NCBI RefSeq assembly: GCF_900112355.1 | Contig: NZ_FOLM01000004.1 | Location: 62,001 to 126,000 of the forward strand | Length of the DNA stretch: 64,000 bases | From: Streptomyces aidingensis | GTDB lineage: Bacteria > Actinomycetota > Actinomycetes > Streptomycetales > Streptomycetaceae | Direction: 5' to 3' | Part shown: in pieces, positions 55,758 through 63,994 of the stretch | Layout: the number at the start of each line of letters is the position of its first letter | How positions within the stretch are numbered: position 1 is the first letter of the stretch | Translations under genes and position numbers: made by a program | The notes under the pieces: generated by a model | The model's database searches: none | The model's input: only the letters and a program-made list of their open reading frames with translations | What the model was told of the DNA's origin: nothing

Positions 55758-56765
55758 GTGGCTCCGTTCTTCCAGAACAGCGCCGGCCGGCTGGTCCCGG
55801 ACGCCTTGGCCGGCTTTGCCCGCGCACACGCGGACATCGTGACCCTCGATCCGGAACACGGGTTCCTCACCGCGCGCGACGCGGCCGGCTCCCGGCTGGT
55901 CGGCCTGGTCTCCGGCGGGGGCTCCGGGCACGAGCCGCTGCACTCCGGCTTCGTCGGGGCCGGCATGCTCGACGCCGCGTGCCCGGGCCGGGTCTTCACT
56001 TCGCCGCACAACCGGCAGGTGTACCAGGCGTCGCTGGCCGTGGCCCGGCGCGGCGGCGTGCTGCACATCGTGAAGAACTACACCGGGGACCGGATCAACT
56101 TCGGCATCGCGGCGGAGCGCCTCGCCCACCGCGGCATCCCCTGCGCCCGGGTGCTGGTCGACGACGATGTGGCCTCGGACTCCGCCTCGTCCGGAGCCGG
56201 TCCCGGACGCCGCGGCACCGGCGGCACCGTGCTCATCGAGAAGGTGCTCGGCGGGGCCGCCGACACCGGGCTCGGCCTGGCCGAGCTGGAGTCCCTGGGC
56301 AGCGCCCTGGCCGCCCGGTGCCGCACCCTGTCGGTCGCCTCGGCGGCGCACACCTCCCCGGCCACCGGGGAGCCCGCGTTCACGCTGGGCCGGGAGGAGA
56401 CCGAGTACGGCGTCGGCATCCACGGCGAGCGCGCCGCCCGCACGGTGCCGGCGGCCGGGCTGAGGCCGCTGGTGGCCCGGATGGCCGGCGAACTGCTCGC
56501 CGAGCTGTCCCCGGCCGCCGCCGGGGATCCGCTGCTGGTGCTGGTCAACGGCCTGGGCGGGATCACCTCCCTGGAGCTGTACGGCATCTGCGGCGAACTC
56601 GTCCGGGTGCTGGAGGAGCAGCGGGTCGGCGTGGCCCGCACCCTGGTCGGCAGCTTTGTCACCGCCCTGGACACCCGCGGCTTCTCCCTCACTCTGATGG
56701 CCGCCGACTGGATGACCCTGAAGTACTACGACGCCCCGGTCCGTACCGCCGCCCTGCGCTGGTGA
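55758..56765 (+). CDS. dhaK: Dihydroxyacetone kinase subunit DhaK
   Basis: A 335-residue protein. GTG 55758 has GGGAGG six bases upstream. It binds dihydroxyacetone covalently through a His: 'EYGVGIHGERA' carries that residue. 'LVSGGGSGHEPLHSGFVGAGML', split at the Gly loop, and 'VFTSPHNRQVY', 'IVKNYTGDRINFG' are family blocks. The kinase partner DhaL follows after 63 bases. No dhaM is seen, so whether phosphate comes from the PTS or ATP is not settled. The product is dihydroxyacetone phosphate for glycolysis. Confidence 0.92.
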   Translation: MAPFFQNSAGRLVPDALAGFARAHADIVTLDPEHGFLTARDAAGSRLVGLVSGGGSGHEPLHSGFVGAGMLDAACPGRVFTSPHNRQVYQASLAVARRGGVLHIVKNYTGDRINFGIAAERLAHRGIPCARVLVDDDVASDSASSGAGPGRRGTGGTVLIEKVLGGAADTGLGLAELESLGSALAARCRTLSVASAAHTSPATGEPAFTLGREETEYGVGIHGERAARTVPAAGLRPLVARMAGELLAELSPAAAGDPLLVLVNGLGGITSLELYGICGELVRVLEEQRVGVARTLVGSFVTALDTRGFSLTLMAADWMTLKYYDAPVRTAALRW

Positions 56766-56828
56766 GCGGGCCCGCCCCGCCACCGCCCCGCGCCGGCAGA
56801 CGGCACAGGTGAGACAGGAGGACCGCCC

Positions 56829-57557
56829 ATGTCCGCCACCGACGGACCCGGCGGCGGTGACGCCGCCGGGGGACTCGCCCTCACCGGTTGCTGGATGCGC
56901 TGGTTCACCGAGAGCGCGCTGGCCGTGGAGGCCGAGCTGACCGAGCTCGACCAGCTGGCCGGCGACGGCGATTTCGGCACCAATCTGGGCGCCGGGGCCC
57001 GGGCCGCCCGCCGGCGCCTGGACCGGCTCCCCGCCGCCGTCCCCGGCTCCTCCCCCGGCCCCGGATCCGGCCCGGAAGCCGGTTCCGCGCTGCCCCTGGA
57101 GGCGACCGCCACGGCCTTCCTGGACGAGATCGGCGGCACCAGCGGCCCGCTGTTCGGCCTGCTGCTGCAGTCGCTCGCCGCCGCCGTGGCCGAGTCGGGA
57201 ACCACCACCGCGGCGCTGTGCGAGGGAACCGGCCGGGGGCTGGCCGCCATCCGCCGGGTGGGTGGCGCCGCGCCCGGCGACAAGACGCTGGTGGACGCCC
57301 TGGCGCCGGCCGCCGCGGCACTGGCCGCCGCCCCGCCGGGCACCCCGCCCGGCCGGGCGCTGTCCGCCGCCGCGGAGGCGGCCTGGCGGGGCGTGCGCGA
57401 CACCGCGCGGCTCCGGGCGCGCCTGGGCCGGGCGAGCTATCTGGGCGAACGGACGGCCGGGGTGCCCGATCCGGGCGCGGCCGGGATCGGGCTGCTGTAC
57501 GGCGCCGCCGAGGGGCCGCTGGGCTCGCTGCGGTCCCGCCTGGCCGCGCCCGGCTGA
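56829..57557 (+). CDS. dhaL: Dihydroxyacetone kinase subunit DhaL
   Basis: A 242-residue nucleotide-binding subunit. AGGAGG precedes the ATG. 'LTELDQLAGDGDFGTNLGAG' has the Asp residues that hold Mg and ADP/ATP. 'EIGGTSGPLFGLLLQSLA' and 'APGDKTLVDALAPAAAAL' follow, and 'GRASYLGERTAGVPDPGA' ends the domain. A Pro/Gly insertion near residues 75-90 lengthens it over the usual 210 residues. It acts with DhaK. Confidence 0.92.
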   Translation: MSATDGPGGGDAAGGLALTGCWMRWFTESALAVEAELTELDQLAGDGDFGTNLGAGARAARRRLDRLPAAVPGSSPGPGSGPEAGSALPLEATATAFLDEIGGTSGPLFGLLLQSLAAAVAESGTTTAALCEGTGRGLAAIRRVGGAAPGDKTLVDALAPAAAALAAAPPGTPPGRALSAAAEAAWRGVRDTARLRARLGRASYLGERTAGVPDPGAAGIGLLYGAAEGPLGSLRSRLAAPG

Positions 57558-57587
57558 CCGCGCCCGGCCGGCCGCGCCCGGTGCCGT

Positions 57588-58379
57588 TCAGCGGGCTGTC
57601 GGAGCTCCGCGGGAGCGGGACGCGGCGGGCCGCAGTCCACCCGCCCAGGCCAGCAGGGCGGGATCGTCCAGCGAGGCCACCCAGGCGTCCACGGCACCGT
57701 CACCGCCACTGCCACCGCCACTGCCGCCGCCACCGTTTCCGGTCCCGTTGCCGTCACCGGCGAGCCGGGAGCCCACGCCCAGCACCCGCAGGCCGGCCTC
57801 GCGGGCCGCCCGGGCCCCGGTGCGGGAGTCCTCCACGGCCAGTACCAGCTCCGGTGCCGCGCCGCACAGCCGGGCCGCCGTCGCATAGGCGTCGGGCCAG
57901 GGCTTGGGGCGCACGGTGGCACCGGAGCCGCCCGGCACCCGCATCCCGGCCACCACCACATGCCGCATGTGGTGCAGCAGGCCCGCCCGCTCCAGGCCGG
58001 CCCGCACCGCCTCCGCCGGGCAGTTGCTCGCCGCCGCGAGCGGGACCCGGCGGGCCACCCGGTGGACGAAGTCGGCCGCACCGGGCATGGCGACCGCGTC
58101 GTCCCCGGCCCGGGCCAGGAAGTGGCGCAGCAGCGCGTCGGCCAGTTCGCCGGCGAGTTCCGGCTTGCTTGCCTCCACCGCCATCAGCCGTCCGCAATCG
58201 GTGTAGTGCATTCCCTCGACCCGCTCGGGGAACCCGGCGGGCGGCTTCAGCCCGTAATCGGCCAGTGTCCGGATCCGGGCCTCCTGCCAGGATCTTTCGG
58301 TATCGACCAGGGTGCCGTCCACATCGCAGACGACAGCCGCCGGAGACCAGTTCCCGAAAAACCGGAATGGAGAAGTCAT
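57588..58379 (-). CDS. HAD-family hydrolase (phosphatase/phosphoglucomutase-like)
   Basis: A 263-residue enzyme. Motif I 'VVCDVDGTLVDTE' has both catalytic Asp residues, motif II is 'AAASNCPAEAV', motif III is the Lys in 'VRPKPWPDAY', and motif IV is 'LAVEDSRTGARAARE'. The helical cap (about 25-95) puts it in the beta-phosphoglucomutase/DOG-phosphatase group. A Gly/Asn/Ser tract (GNGTGNGGGGSGGGSGG) near residue 210 is a low-complexity insertion. It converges on dhaL. Substrate unknown. Confidence 0.87.
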   Translation of the reverse strand: MTSPFRFFGNWSPAAVVCDVDGTLVDTERSWQEARIRTLADYGLKPPAGFPERVEGMHYTDCGRLMAVEASKPELAGELADALLRHFLARAGDDAVAMPGAADFVHRVARRVPLAAASNCPAEAVRAGLERAGLLHHMRHVVVAGMRVPGGSGATVRPKPWPDAYATAARLCGAAPELVLAVEDSRTGARAAREAGLRVLGVGSRLAGDGNGTGNGGGGSGGGSGGDGAVDAWVASLDDPALLAWAGGLRPAASRSRGAPTAR

Positions 58380-59088
58380 GGCGAACCTGCTCTCGGAGAC
58401 CGGGCGCGGCAGAAGGAACCGCGGAGCCCGTTGCCTGAATGGTGGAATCCCGCGGAGTGTGATGGTCCGTGGCCTCGGATGCCCTTTTCCAGAATTTCTC
58501 CGGAAGGCCCGGCCGTGTTCTGGGCCGCCGCGTGACCGCGCTTGCCGTGTCCGGGCCGGACATGGGGATCCTCCTGCCCGGTACCGTTACGAAGTGCGGT
58601 GATGCGAAGGTATTTCCTGCCGACGGAAGGGCGCAATCGCTATTTCGGGTGCTCGACAGAAGGGCCGGAAACGCCCTATAAGGGCCGCGAAACCGCTCGC
58701 CCGCCGCTTTCCCGGGCCCGGCAACTCGGTTTCTTTTCCGTTCAGTTGCGCCCTACCGGGAAGCCGCGCCGCCCGTCGCCGGCCGGTCCGCTCCGTGGCG
58801 CGATGCGCCCGGGCAGCCGTTCGCCTTTCCCGGAATTCATTCGAAAGGGCGTAGTGAGTGCGCGCGATTGGAAGCTCTTTACGCGAAAACAATTCCATGG
58901 GCGCCCCGGGCGTACTCCGGCGCGGAATGCGGCGCGCATCACCGGGTCCCCTGTTGAAAATACCCCGCCACCGTCACGGCACTCCGTGCCCGCGCCCGGA
59001 CCCGGCGGACGTTTCCCCGGCACAACGCGCGGTGCCCCGCCCCCTTTCGGGGCGAGGCACCGCGTTCCCCCGGTCCGGTACCGGGCGG
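58380..59088. other. 709-base stretch without a convincing gene
   Basis: Both strands have open frames here, but none has a ribosome site with proper codon bias or a recognisable protein. Two related motifs stand out: TTTTCCAGAATTTCTCCGGA near 58,487 and TTTCCCGGAATTCATTCGAA near 58,828, both followed by AGG. Around 58,600-58,900 the sequence is less GC-rich than its surroundings. It may be a decayed gene or a long regulatory region. Confidence 0.45.
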
Positions 59089-59556
59089 TCAGCCCTGCGC
59101 TTCCCACCCCATGCCGCGCGGCATGCCGCCGGGACCGCCATGGCCGCCATGGCCGCCCGGGCCGGGCAGGACACCGTTCTCCGCCGCCGCCAGGATGGCG
59201 TCGGCCTGCTCCTGGGTGAGCGTGCCCTCGGAAACGGCCTTGTCGAGCCGCTCCGCCAGCCGCTCCTGCCGGCCGGCCTGACGCTCCTCGGCCTTCTCGG
59301 TGCGGAACTTCTCCAGCGCGGCGGCCACATCCTCCTCCGCGACCCCGAGCTCCTCCGCCAGCTCGCCGGCCCACTGCTCCTGCCGCTCCTCCTGGCGCTC
59401 CCGGCGCTCCGACCCGGCGGTGTCCTGCTCCGGGGCGGAGGTGTCGCCGCCGGTGTCCCGCCCGTCGTCCGCCGCCAGGGCGACCGCCGGGAACATCAGC
59501 CCCACCCCCGCGACGGCGGCGACGGCCAGCCCCGCGCGGGCTCGCTTGCTCTTCAT
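59089..59556 (-). CDS. Small secreted helical protein
   Basis: A 155-residue protein. ATG 59556 follows GGGA at proper distance; a second ATG four codons upstream is less likely. The signal peptide has 'AGLAVAAVAGVGLMFPAVALA' with cleavage after ALA. The mature part is acidic and helical: 'ELAEELGVAEEDVAAALEKF' and 'LDKAVSEGTLTQEQADAILA', a motif seen in many Streptomyces secreted proteins of unknown role. The tail is Gly/His-rich (GGHGGHGGPGGM) and could bind metal. Divergent from the next gene. Confidence 0.75.
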   Translation of the reverse strand: MKSKRARAGLAVAAVAGVGLMFPAVALAADDGRDTGGDTSAPEQDTAGSERRERQEERQEQWAGELAEELGVAEEDVAAALEKFRTEKAEERQAGRQERLAERLDKAVSEGTLTQEQADAILAAAENGVLPGPGGHGGHGGPGGMPRGMGWEAQG

Positions 59557-59755
59557 CGGTGGTCCCATCCTCGTGGTGTCCGTTTGCCGTCTCCAGGCTG
59601 GAAGGCACCGATGAAGGCGGTTTGGGAGCCGGCTGAGAATCACCTGAGAACGGCCCGGGCCCGCCCCGCCGCCGGCCATGGCGGACCGTTCGTCATCAGG
59701 TCGGCAGATACGACAACTCCCTTCGGTGGAGGGGCCGCATGCAAGGATGGCGCCC

Positions 59756-61294
59756 GTGACCGGACCCTCTTCCCCGCCCGTCGCCGAGGGCACGCCCCGC
59801 CATCACGGCCTGGGTCCCGGCGCGGCCGTCGTGCTGGTGTTCTGCTCCTCGGCCGCGGTCCTGGTGGTCGAGATCGTCGCCCTGCGGCTGCTGGCTCCCT
59901 ACCTCGGCCTCACCCTGGAGACCAGCACCCTGGTGATCGGCATCGCCCTCACCGCGATCGCCCTCGGCTCCTGGCTGGGCGGGCGGATCGCCGACCAGGT
60001 CGATCCGCGCCGGCTCCTCGGCCCCTCGCTCGGGATGTCCGGAGCGGTCGTGGCGCTGATCCCCGCCGTGCTGCGCACCGCCGCGGAGTGGGCGCCGGCG
60101 GTGCTCCTGCTGGTCGCCTCGCTGACCATCCTGGTGCCGGCCGCGCTGCTCTCCGCGGTGACGCCGATCGTGACCAAGCTGCGTCTCACCAGCCTCGCCG
60201 AGACCGGAACGGTCGTCGGCCGGCTCTCCGGCGTCGGCACCGCGGGGGCCATCGCCGGGACCGTCCTCACCGGCTTCGTCCTCGTCTCGCGGTTTCCGGT
60301 CAGCGCCATCCTGATCGGCCTGGGAATCCTGCTGGTGGCCGGCTCGGCGCTGGTCTCGTGGCGGACCCGCGGCCGGAGGGGCACCCCCGCCCTGGCGCTG
60401 GTGCTCGTGGCCGGCGGCCTGGGCAGCACGGTCGCGCCCGGCGGCTGCGACACGGAGACCCGGTACCACTGCGCGCGAATCGTCGCGGACCCCGACCGGG
60501 GCAGTGGCCGCACCCTTGTACTGGACGGTCTGCGGCACTCCTATGTCGACATCGACGACCCCACCTTCCTGAAGTTCGCCTATGTGCGCGCCATGGCCTC
60601 GGTGGTCGATGCCGCCTTTCCGGGGGACCGGCCGCTGGCCGCCTACCATCTGGGCGGCGGCGGGCTCACCTTCCCCCGCTACCTCGCGGCCACCCGGCCC
60701 GGGTCGCACAGCCTGGTGTCCGAGATCGACAGCGGGGTGGTGGGCATCACCCGCGATCTGCTCGGCCCGGGAGTGGAGGCGGCCGGTATCGAGGTACGCG
60801 TCGAGGACGGCAGGCTCGGCCTGCGGCGGCTGGACGCCGGCAGCCGTGACCTCGTCGTCGGCGATGCCTTCGGGGGCGTGAGCGTGCCGTGGCACCTCAC
60901 CACGGCGGAGGCGCTGAGCGACATACGGCGGGTGCTCGACGAGGACGGCCTGTACGTGGCCAACCTCATCGACCACGGCGGTCTGGCCTTCGCCCGTGCC
61001 GAAGTGGCCACCATCGGCGAGACCTTCCCGCACGTCGCCCTCGCCGGCCGGCCCTCCGGAACCGGGAGTGGCCCGGCCGCCGCCCTGGCGGGCGGCAATC
61101 TGGTGGTGCTCGCCTCCGACCGGCCGGTCGACCTGGAGGCGGCCCAGGAGGCGCTGGACGCCCGGCAGACCGGCTGGCAGATCGTCGCCGGCGACGACCT
61201 CACCGCCTGGACGGGCGACGCCCGGCTGCTCACCGACGACCACGCCCCCGTCGACCAGCTCCTCCAGCCCTACCGCCCGCGAAGCGGCCGGTGA
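59756..61294 (+). CDS. Membrane-fused spermidine-synthase-like protein
   Basis: A 512-residue protein. GTG 59756 follows AAGGA by eight bases; ATG 59747 is an alternative. The N-terminal half has about six membrane helices ('VVLVFCSSAAVLVVEIVAL', 'LAPYLGLTLETSTLVIGIAL', 'GSWLGGRIADQVDPRRL', 'LTILVPAALLSAVTPIVTKL'). The C-terminal half is a methyltransferase-like fold with 'AYHLGGGGLTFPRYL', 'LVSEIDSGVVGITRDLL' and 'DLVVGDAFGGVSVPWHLTT'. In true spermidine synthases the corresponding Asp residues bind amine substrates; activity here is uncertain. Such fusions are common in actinobacteria. Confidence 0.83.
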   Translation: MTGPSSPPVAEGTPRHHGLGPGAAVVLVFCSSAAVLVVEIVALRLLAPYLGLTLETSTLVIGIALTAIALGSWLGGRIADQVDPRRLLGPSLGMSGAVVALIPAVLRTAAEWAPAVLLLVASLTILVPAALLSAVTPIVTKLRLTSLAETGTVVGRLSGVGTAGAIAGTVLTGFVLVSRFPVSAILIGLGILLVAGSALVSWRTRGRRGTPALALVLVAGGLGSTVAPGGCDTETRYHCARIVADPDRGSGRTLVLDGLRHSYVDIDDPTFLKFAYVRAMASVVDAAFPGDRPLAAYHLGGGGLTFPRYLAATRPGSHSLVSEIDSGVVGITRDLLGPGVEAAGIEVRVEDGRLGLRRLDAGSRDLVVGDAFGGVSVPWHLTTAEALSDIRRVLDEDGLYVANLIDHGGLAFARAEVATIGETFPHVALAGRPSGTGSGPAAALAGGNLVVLASDRPVDLEAAQEALDARQTGWQIVAGDDLTAWTGDARLLTDDHAPVDQLLQPYRPRSGR

Positions 61295-61314
61295 CCCCGG
61301 ATGGCGCTGAACGA

Positions 61315-61331
61315 GACCAGAACTGAGACCA
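61315..61331. repeat. GACCAGAACTGAGACCA repeat, copy 1
   Basis: This 17-mer recurs exactly at 63315-63331 and with one change at 63547-63563. The copies flank the DUF4143-type ATPase and the tRNA-Ser fragment, and copies 1 and 3 extend into the ends of the vapB remnant and vapC. They look like recombination scars. Confidence 0.6.
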
Positions 61332-61338
61332 GCCGGCC

Positions 61339-61497
61339 TCACTTGCCGACGTCGGGCCGTACCACCAGCGCCCTGCGCCGGTTCTCCAGCACCTCCCGGA
61401 GGGCGGTGTTCACCGTCTCCTTCTTCGTGCTGGTACCGAGAGCCCGAGCCACCTTGGCAAGCAGGTCATCATCAAAATCCACAACGGTGCGACTCAT
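61339..61497 (-). pseudogene. VapB-type antitoxin remnant with vapC-like tail
   Basis: A 52-codon frame on the minus strand. It starts 'MSRTVVDFDDDLLAKVARAL', a ribbon-helix-helix antitoxin N-terminus, and continues 'KKETVNTALREVLENRRRAL'. Full-length VapB proteins run on for 20 or more residues that bind the toxin. Here the last residues are 'RPDVGK', and the DNA from there on matches the last codons and downstream bases of vapC at 63572 (GPDAGK). An internal deletion joining vapB to the end of a vapC explains this. The DNA-binding half might still fold and repress. Confidence 0.7.
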
Positions 61498-61511
61498 CAA
61501 GACACCCCCTG

Positions 61512-61529
61512 GATATCGGTCGAGATATC
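61512..61529 (-). promoter_or_regulatory. GATATC-N6-GATATC candidate operator of the vapB remnant
   Basis: Two GATATC palindromes separated by six bases lie 14 bases upstream of the vapB start, the expected place for autoregulation by a ribbon-helix-helix antitoxin. The remaining 61530-61801 shows no gene. Confidence 0.5.
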
Positions 61530-61801
61530 AAGGAACCATCAGTTGATGCTTGACGGCTTCGCGTGCGATGACACCGGCACGGTCCCCAGGACGAGAGTCC
61601 GGCCGCTGACGCATGGCTGTGCGCCGAGTGCGCTACGGGGTGTCGTGCCGCTGGGGAGTTCTTTTGCCGAAATGTGCTGTCCGGGGCGTTCTGACCTGCG
61701 GCGCAGTCGCGGCCACGGGGGCATCTGAACAGGGCTGCTACGCCGGTGAACGCACCCAGGACTGCCACCACGGCCGCTGGCTGCCGGGTTGATATCGCCC
61801 G

Positions 61802-63046
61802 TCAGCCCCAGAGGACGGCGATGGGCGCTGCGCTGATGCGGTCGTCGAGCTCTTGGATGAACTGACCGGTGTGCAGCAGCAGGCCATGGACAAAGCGGTC
61901 ACCCAGTTCGTCCCGGAGCCAGGTGAGATGGCGAGTGCTGGAGCGGCTGGGATTGCCAGAGGCTTTGATCCCGAGAGCGATGACGCGGTGTGCAGAGAGT
62001 TCGACGAGCACATCGATCTCCCGCCGTCCTCCGTCCTGGCGGAGGTGGTGGATGCGGGGACTGTGATCACTGAGTGGGAGTTCGGCGCGGAGCTGGGCGA
62101 CGACGAAGGTGTCGATGAGGCGGCCGAGCAGATCGGAGTCGAGCAGGACCGCATCGGTGTCGGCGCCTGTGACGGCGCCGACCAGGGCGGGGTCCACCAG
62201 ATAGCGCTTCGGGTGCTGTCCGAGCCGCTTGAGCCTGCTGCTGAACCAGGCAGGCGTGATGTCGAGAACGAAGAGGCTGCTCAGGAGATGCTCATAGGCG
62301 AGGGCAGTCTTGCGGTCGACCCCGGCGGCCTGGAAGAGCGTCGTGTGCTCCACGACGCCGGCGGTGCTCAGGGCAAGCGCTTCGAAGTACCGGCGCAGCC
62401 GCTCGGGGTCTCTGCGTGGCTCAACGGCGAGGGCATCCCGGGTGATCAGCTGCTGTACGTAGGAGTCGAACCAGCGGCGTCGGCCGCGGTCCGAGAGCCT
62501 CAAGGCCGGCTCCGGGAAGTTTCCCCCGAGCGCCGCGTCGACGTAGTCGCGGATATCGGGCACAGGCTGCGGCAGGCGCAGCCCGGACAGTCCGGCCGTG
62601 ACGAGCCGGTCGACAAAGGGCGGGCGTCCGGTCTCCCCCTGCTTCTCCCGAATGGTCAGGCCGGTCATGGGCACATGGATGACCCGCCCGGTACCCGGCC
62701 AGGTGTGCGCGTCCAGCTCGGCACGTACCGAGCCGGTCAGGATGTACCGGCCCGGTCGTGGATCCGTATCGACGGCACGTTTGACGGCGCCGAGCACCTG
62801 GAAGGCCTCCTGCCATTCGTCCAGAAGTACCGGCTCGGCAAGTCCCCGGAGCGCCGCGTCGGGGTCGGTACGGAAGACCTCGGCGACGCCGGGCTGATCG
62901 AGGCGGATGACGGTGGCCGCGTGCTGCCGCGCGGTGGTGGTCTTGCCCGAGGCTCGAGGGCCGATCAGTGACACCGCAGGCACTTCCGCAACAAGCTCAC
63001 GGATGAGCGCATCGACCAGGCGAGGCTGGTAAGTGGGACGATCCAT
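61802..63046 (-). CDS. AAA-type ATPase with DUF4143
   Basis: A 414-residue protein. The start at 63046 ('MDRPTYQPRLVDALIRELV') replaces a longer frame. Walker A is 'GPRASGKTTTARQ', Walker B 'AEPVLLDEWQE', and sensor 'RYILTGSVRAELD'. The C-terminal DUF4143 part contains 'RRYFEALALSTAGVVEHTTL', 'DRKTALAYEHLLSSLFVLDI' and 'RLIDTFVVAQLRAEL'. In homologues the nuclease-like strand usually reads as E-x-K-A-S; here it is 'ALGIKAS', so that Glu is replaced. The family is widespread in mobile and accessory regions with unknown function. No partner gene is evident. Confidence 0.87.
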   Translation of the reverse strand: MDRPTYQPRLVDALIRELVAEVPAVSLIGPRASGKTTTARQHAATVIRLDQPGVAEVFRTDPDAALRGLAEPVLLDEWQEAFQVLGAVKRAVDTDPRPGRYILTGSVRAELDAHTWPGTGRVIHVPMTGLTIREKQGETGRPPFVDRLVTAGLSGLRLPQPVPDIRDYVDAALGGNFPEPALRLSDRGRRRWFDSYVQQLITRDALAVEPRRDPERLRRYFEALALSTAGVVEHTTLFQAAGVDRKTALAYEHLLSSLFVLDITPAWFSSRLKRLGQHPKRYLVDPALVGAVTGADTDAVLLDSDLLGRLIDTFVVAQLRAELPLSDHSPRIHHLRQDGGRREIDVLVELSAHRVIALGIKASGNPSRSSTRHLTWLRDELGDRFVHGLLLHTGQFIQELDDRISAAPIAVLWG

Positions 63047-63314
63047 TCCTCGATCATCCCATTTCCACGCGCATGAACTTCCCGTTTTCACGCAGCTACG
63101 GCTCCCGCTCACACGCACGAGTGAATCCTGTCCGCACGCGCTGGGGTGGGGTTGCGCAAGGGACGATCTCCGCCCTCCGCAGGGCCTGCCGGTGCGAGGG
63201 CGGCAGGCGGCCCGTCTGTGGAGGGCCGGTGGGCGCTGCCCGGAGCGCAGGGGGTCGTCCGGGCAGAACAGTCCCTATGGGCAGCCTTTGAGGCCCACCT
63301 CGTGAAATAAGCGC

Positions 63315-63331
63315 GACCAGAACTGAGACCA
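63315..63331. repeat. GACCAGAACTGAGACCA repeat, copy 2
   Basis: An exact copy of the 17-mer at 61315, lying just left of the tRNA-Ser fragment's terminator. The rest of 63047-63391 holds no gene. Confidence 0.6.
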
Positions 63332-63340
63332 CGGGACGGC

Positions 63341-63373
63341 GAAGGGTCCGGCCGCGGGGCGGTCGGACCCTTC
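63341..63373 (-). terminator. Hairpin terminator downstream of the tRNA-Ser fragment
   Basis: GAAGGGTCCG/CGGACCCTTC, a 10-bp perfect stem 19 bases past the tRNA 3' end. It is probably the native terminator of the tRNA-Ser gene, indicating that sequence to its left is original chromosome. Confidence 0.7.
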
Positions 63374-63391
63374 GTTTCCGCTGGTCAGCGG

Positions 63392-63447
63392 TGGCGGAGG
63401 ATACGAGATTCGAACTCGTGAGGGGTTGCCCCCAACACGCTTTCCAA
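63392..63447 (-). other. 3' half of tRNA-Ser (GGA), attachment-site scar
   Basis: Read on the minus strand, it begins in the anticodon loop TTGGAAA (anticodon GGA), then has the 3' anticodon stem GCGTG, the long class-II variable arm (TTGGGGGCAACCCC), T-arm CGAG-TTCGAAT-CTCG and acceptor ATCCTCC, ending GCCA. The bases before the loop (CGGACAG) do not pair with the stem, so the 5' half is absent. A fragment starting at the anticodon loop is what a tyrosine integrase leaves at the far end of an element inserted in tRNA-Ser. The intact tRNA should lie to the right of the window. Confidence 0.75.
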
Positions 63448-63546
63448 CTGTCCGCCCACCCGTCCACCCCCGCCCGCCGCCGTCCTGACCTGCGACGGAG
63501 CCGCCCTCTCCAGCACCTCCGTACGCCCCCGGACGGAGGTGAATGA

Positions 63547-63563
63547 GACCAAAACTGAGACCA
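63547..63563. repeat. GACCAAAACTGAGACCA repeat, copy 3
   Basis: It differs by one base from the copies at 61315 and 63315. It lies just after the vapC stop, and the homology with copy 1 continues through the stop codon into the last vapC codons. Confidence 0.6.
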
Positions 63564-63571
63564 GCCGACCC

Positions 63572-63994
63572 TCACTTGCCGGCATCGGGGCCGTACCACT
63601 GGAGGGGCTGTCCGGTGACGGCGGCGATGCACTGGAAGTCGCGGTCGCGGTGCAGCAGGGTCAGGCCCTGCAACTCCGCGGTGGCGGCCACGACGAGATC
63701 CACGGCGCCGGCACTGCGGTGCTGCCCGCGTCTGGTCAGCAGCTCCTGCACCTGCCATGCCCGGCCATAGGCGCGGTCGTCCACCGGCACCCAACCGAAG
63801 ATCTGCCGCATGTCCTCGATGCCCTGTGCCCGGTCCTGCGCGGACCGGGCACTGTAGAAGAACTCCAGCTCGGTGATCGGGCAGGTGGCGATGAGTCCGG
63901 CAGCGGCTGCCTGATCCCATCCGTACTGCTCGGCATCACCCCGCATGAACCGGGCCAGGGCACTGGTGTCGATGAGGAACTGCGCCGCGCTCAC
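63572..63994 (-). CDS. vapC: PIN-domain toxin, VapC family
   Basis: A 140-residue RNase toxin. Acidic active-site residues: Asp9 in 'FLIDTSALARFM', Glu in 'ITELEFFYSA', Asp in 'GAVDLVVAATAEL' and 'LLHRDRDFQCIA'. The GTG start (63994) lies 7 bases from the window edge. Immediately upstream bases allow overlap with an antitoxin stop, so the cognate vapB probably lies just beyond the right edge. VapC toxins cut tRNA or rRNA and are held inactive by VapB. The vapB-like remnant at 61339 is not in the normal position. Confidence 0.88.
   Translation of the reverse strand: MSAAQFLIDTSALARFMRGDAEQYGWDQAAAAGLIATCPITELEFFYSARSAQDRAQGIEDMRQIFGWVPVDDRAYGRAWQVQELLTRRGQHRSAGAVDLVVAATAELQGLTLLHRDRDFQCIAAVTGQPLQWYGPDAGK

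Noticed and set aside
61802..63046. DUF4143-type ATPase as the partner of the vapB remnant
   Set aside because: Spacing of 305 bases with no coupling, different families, and vapB-type antitoxins pair with PIN toxins.
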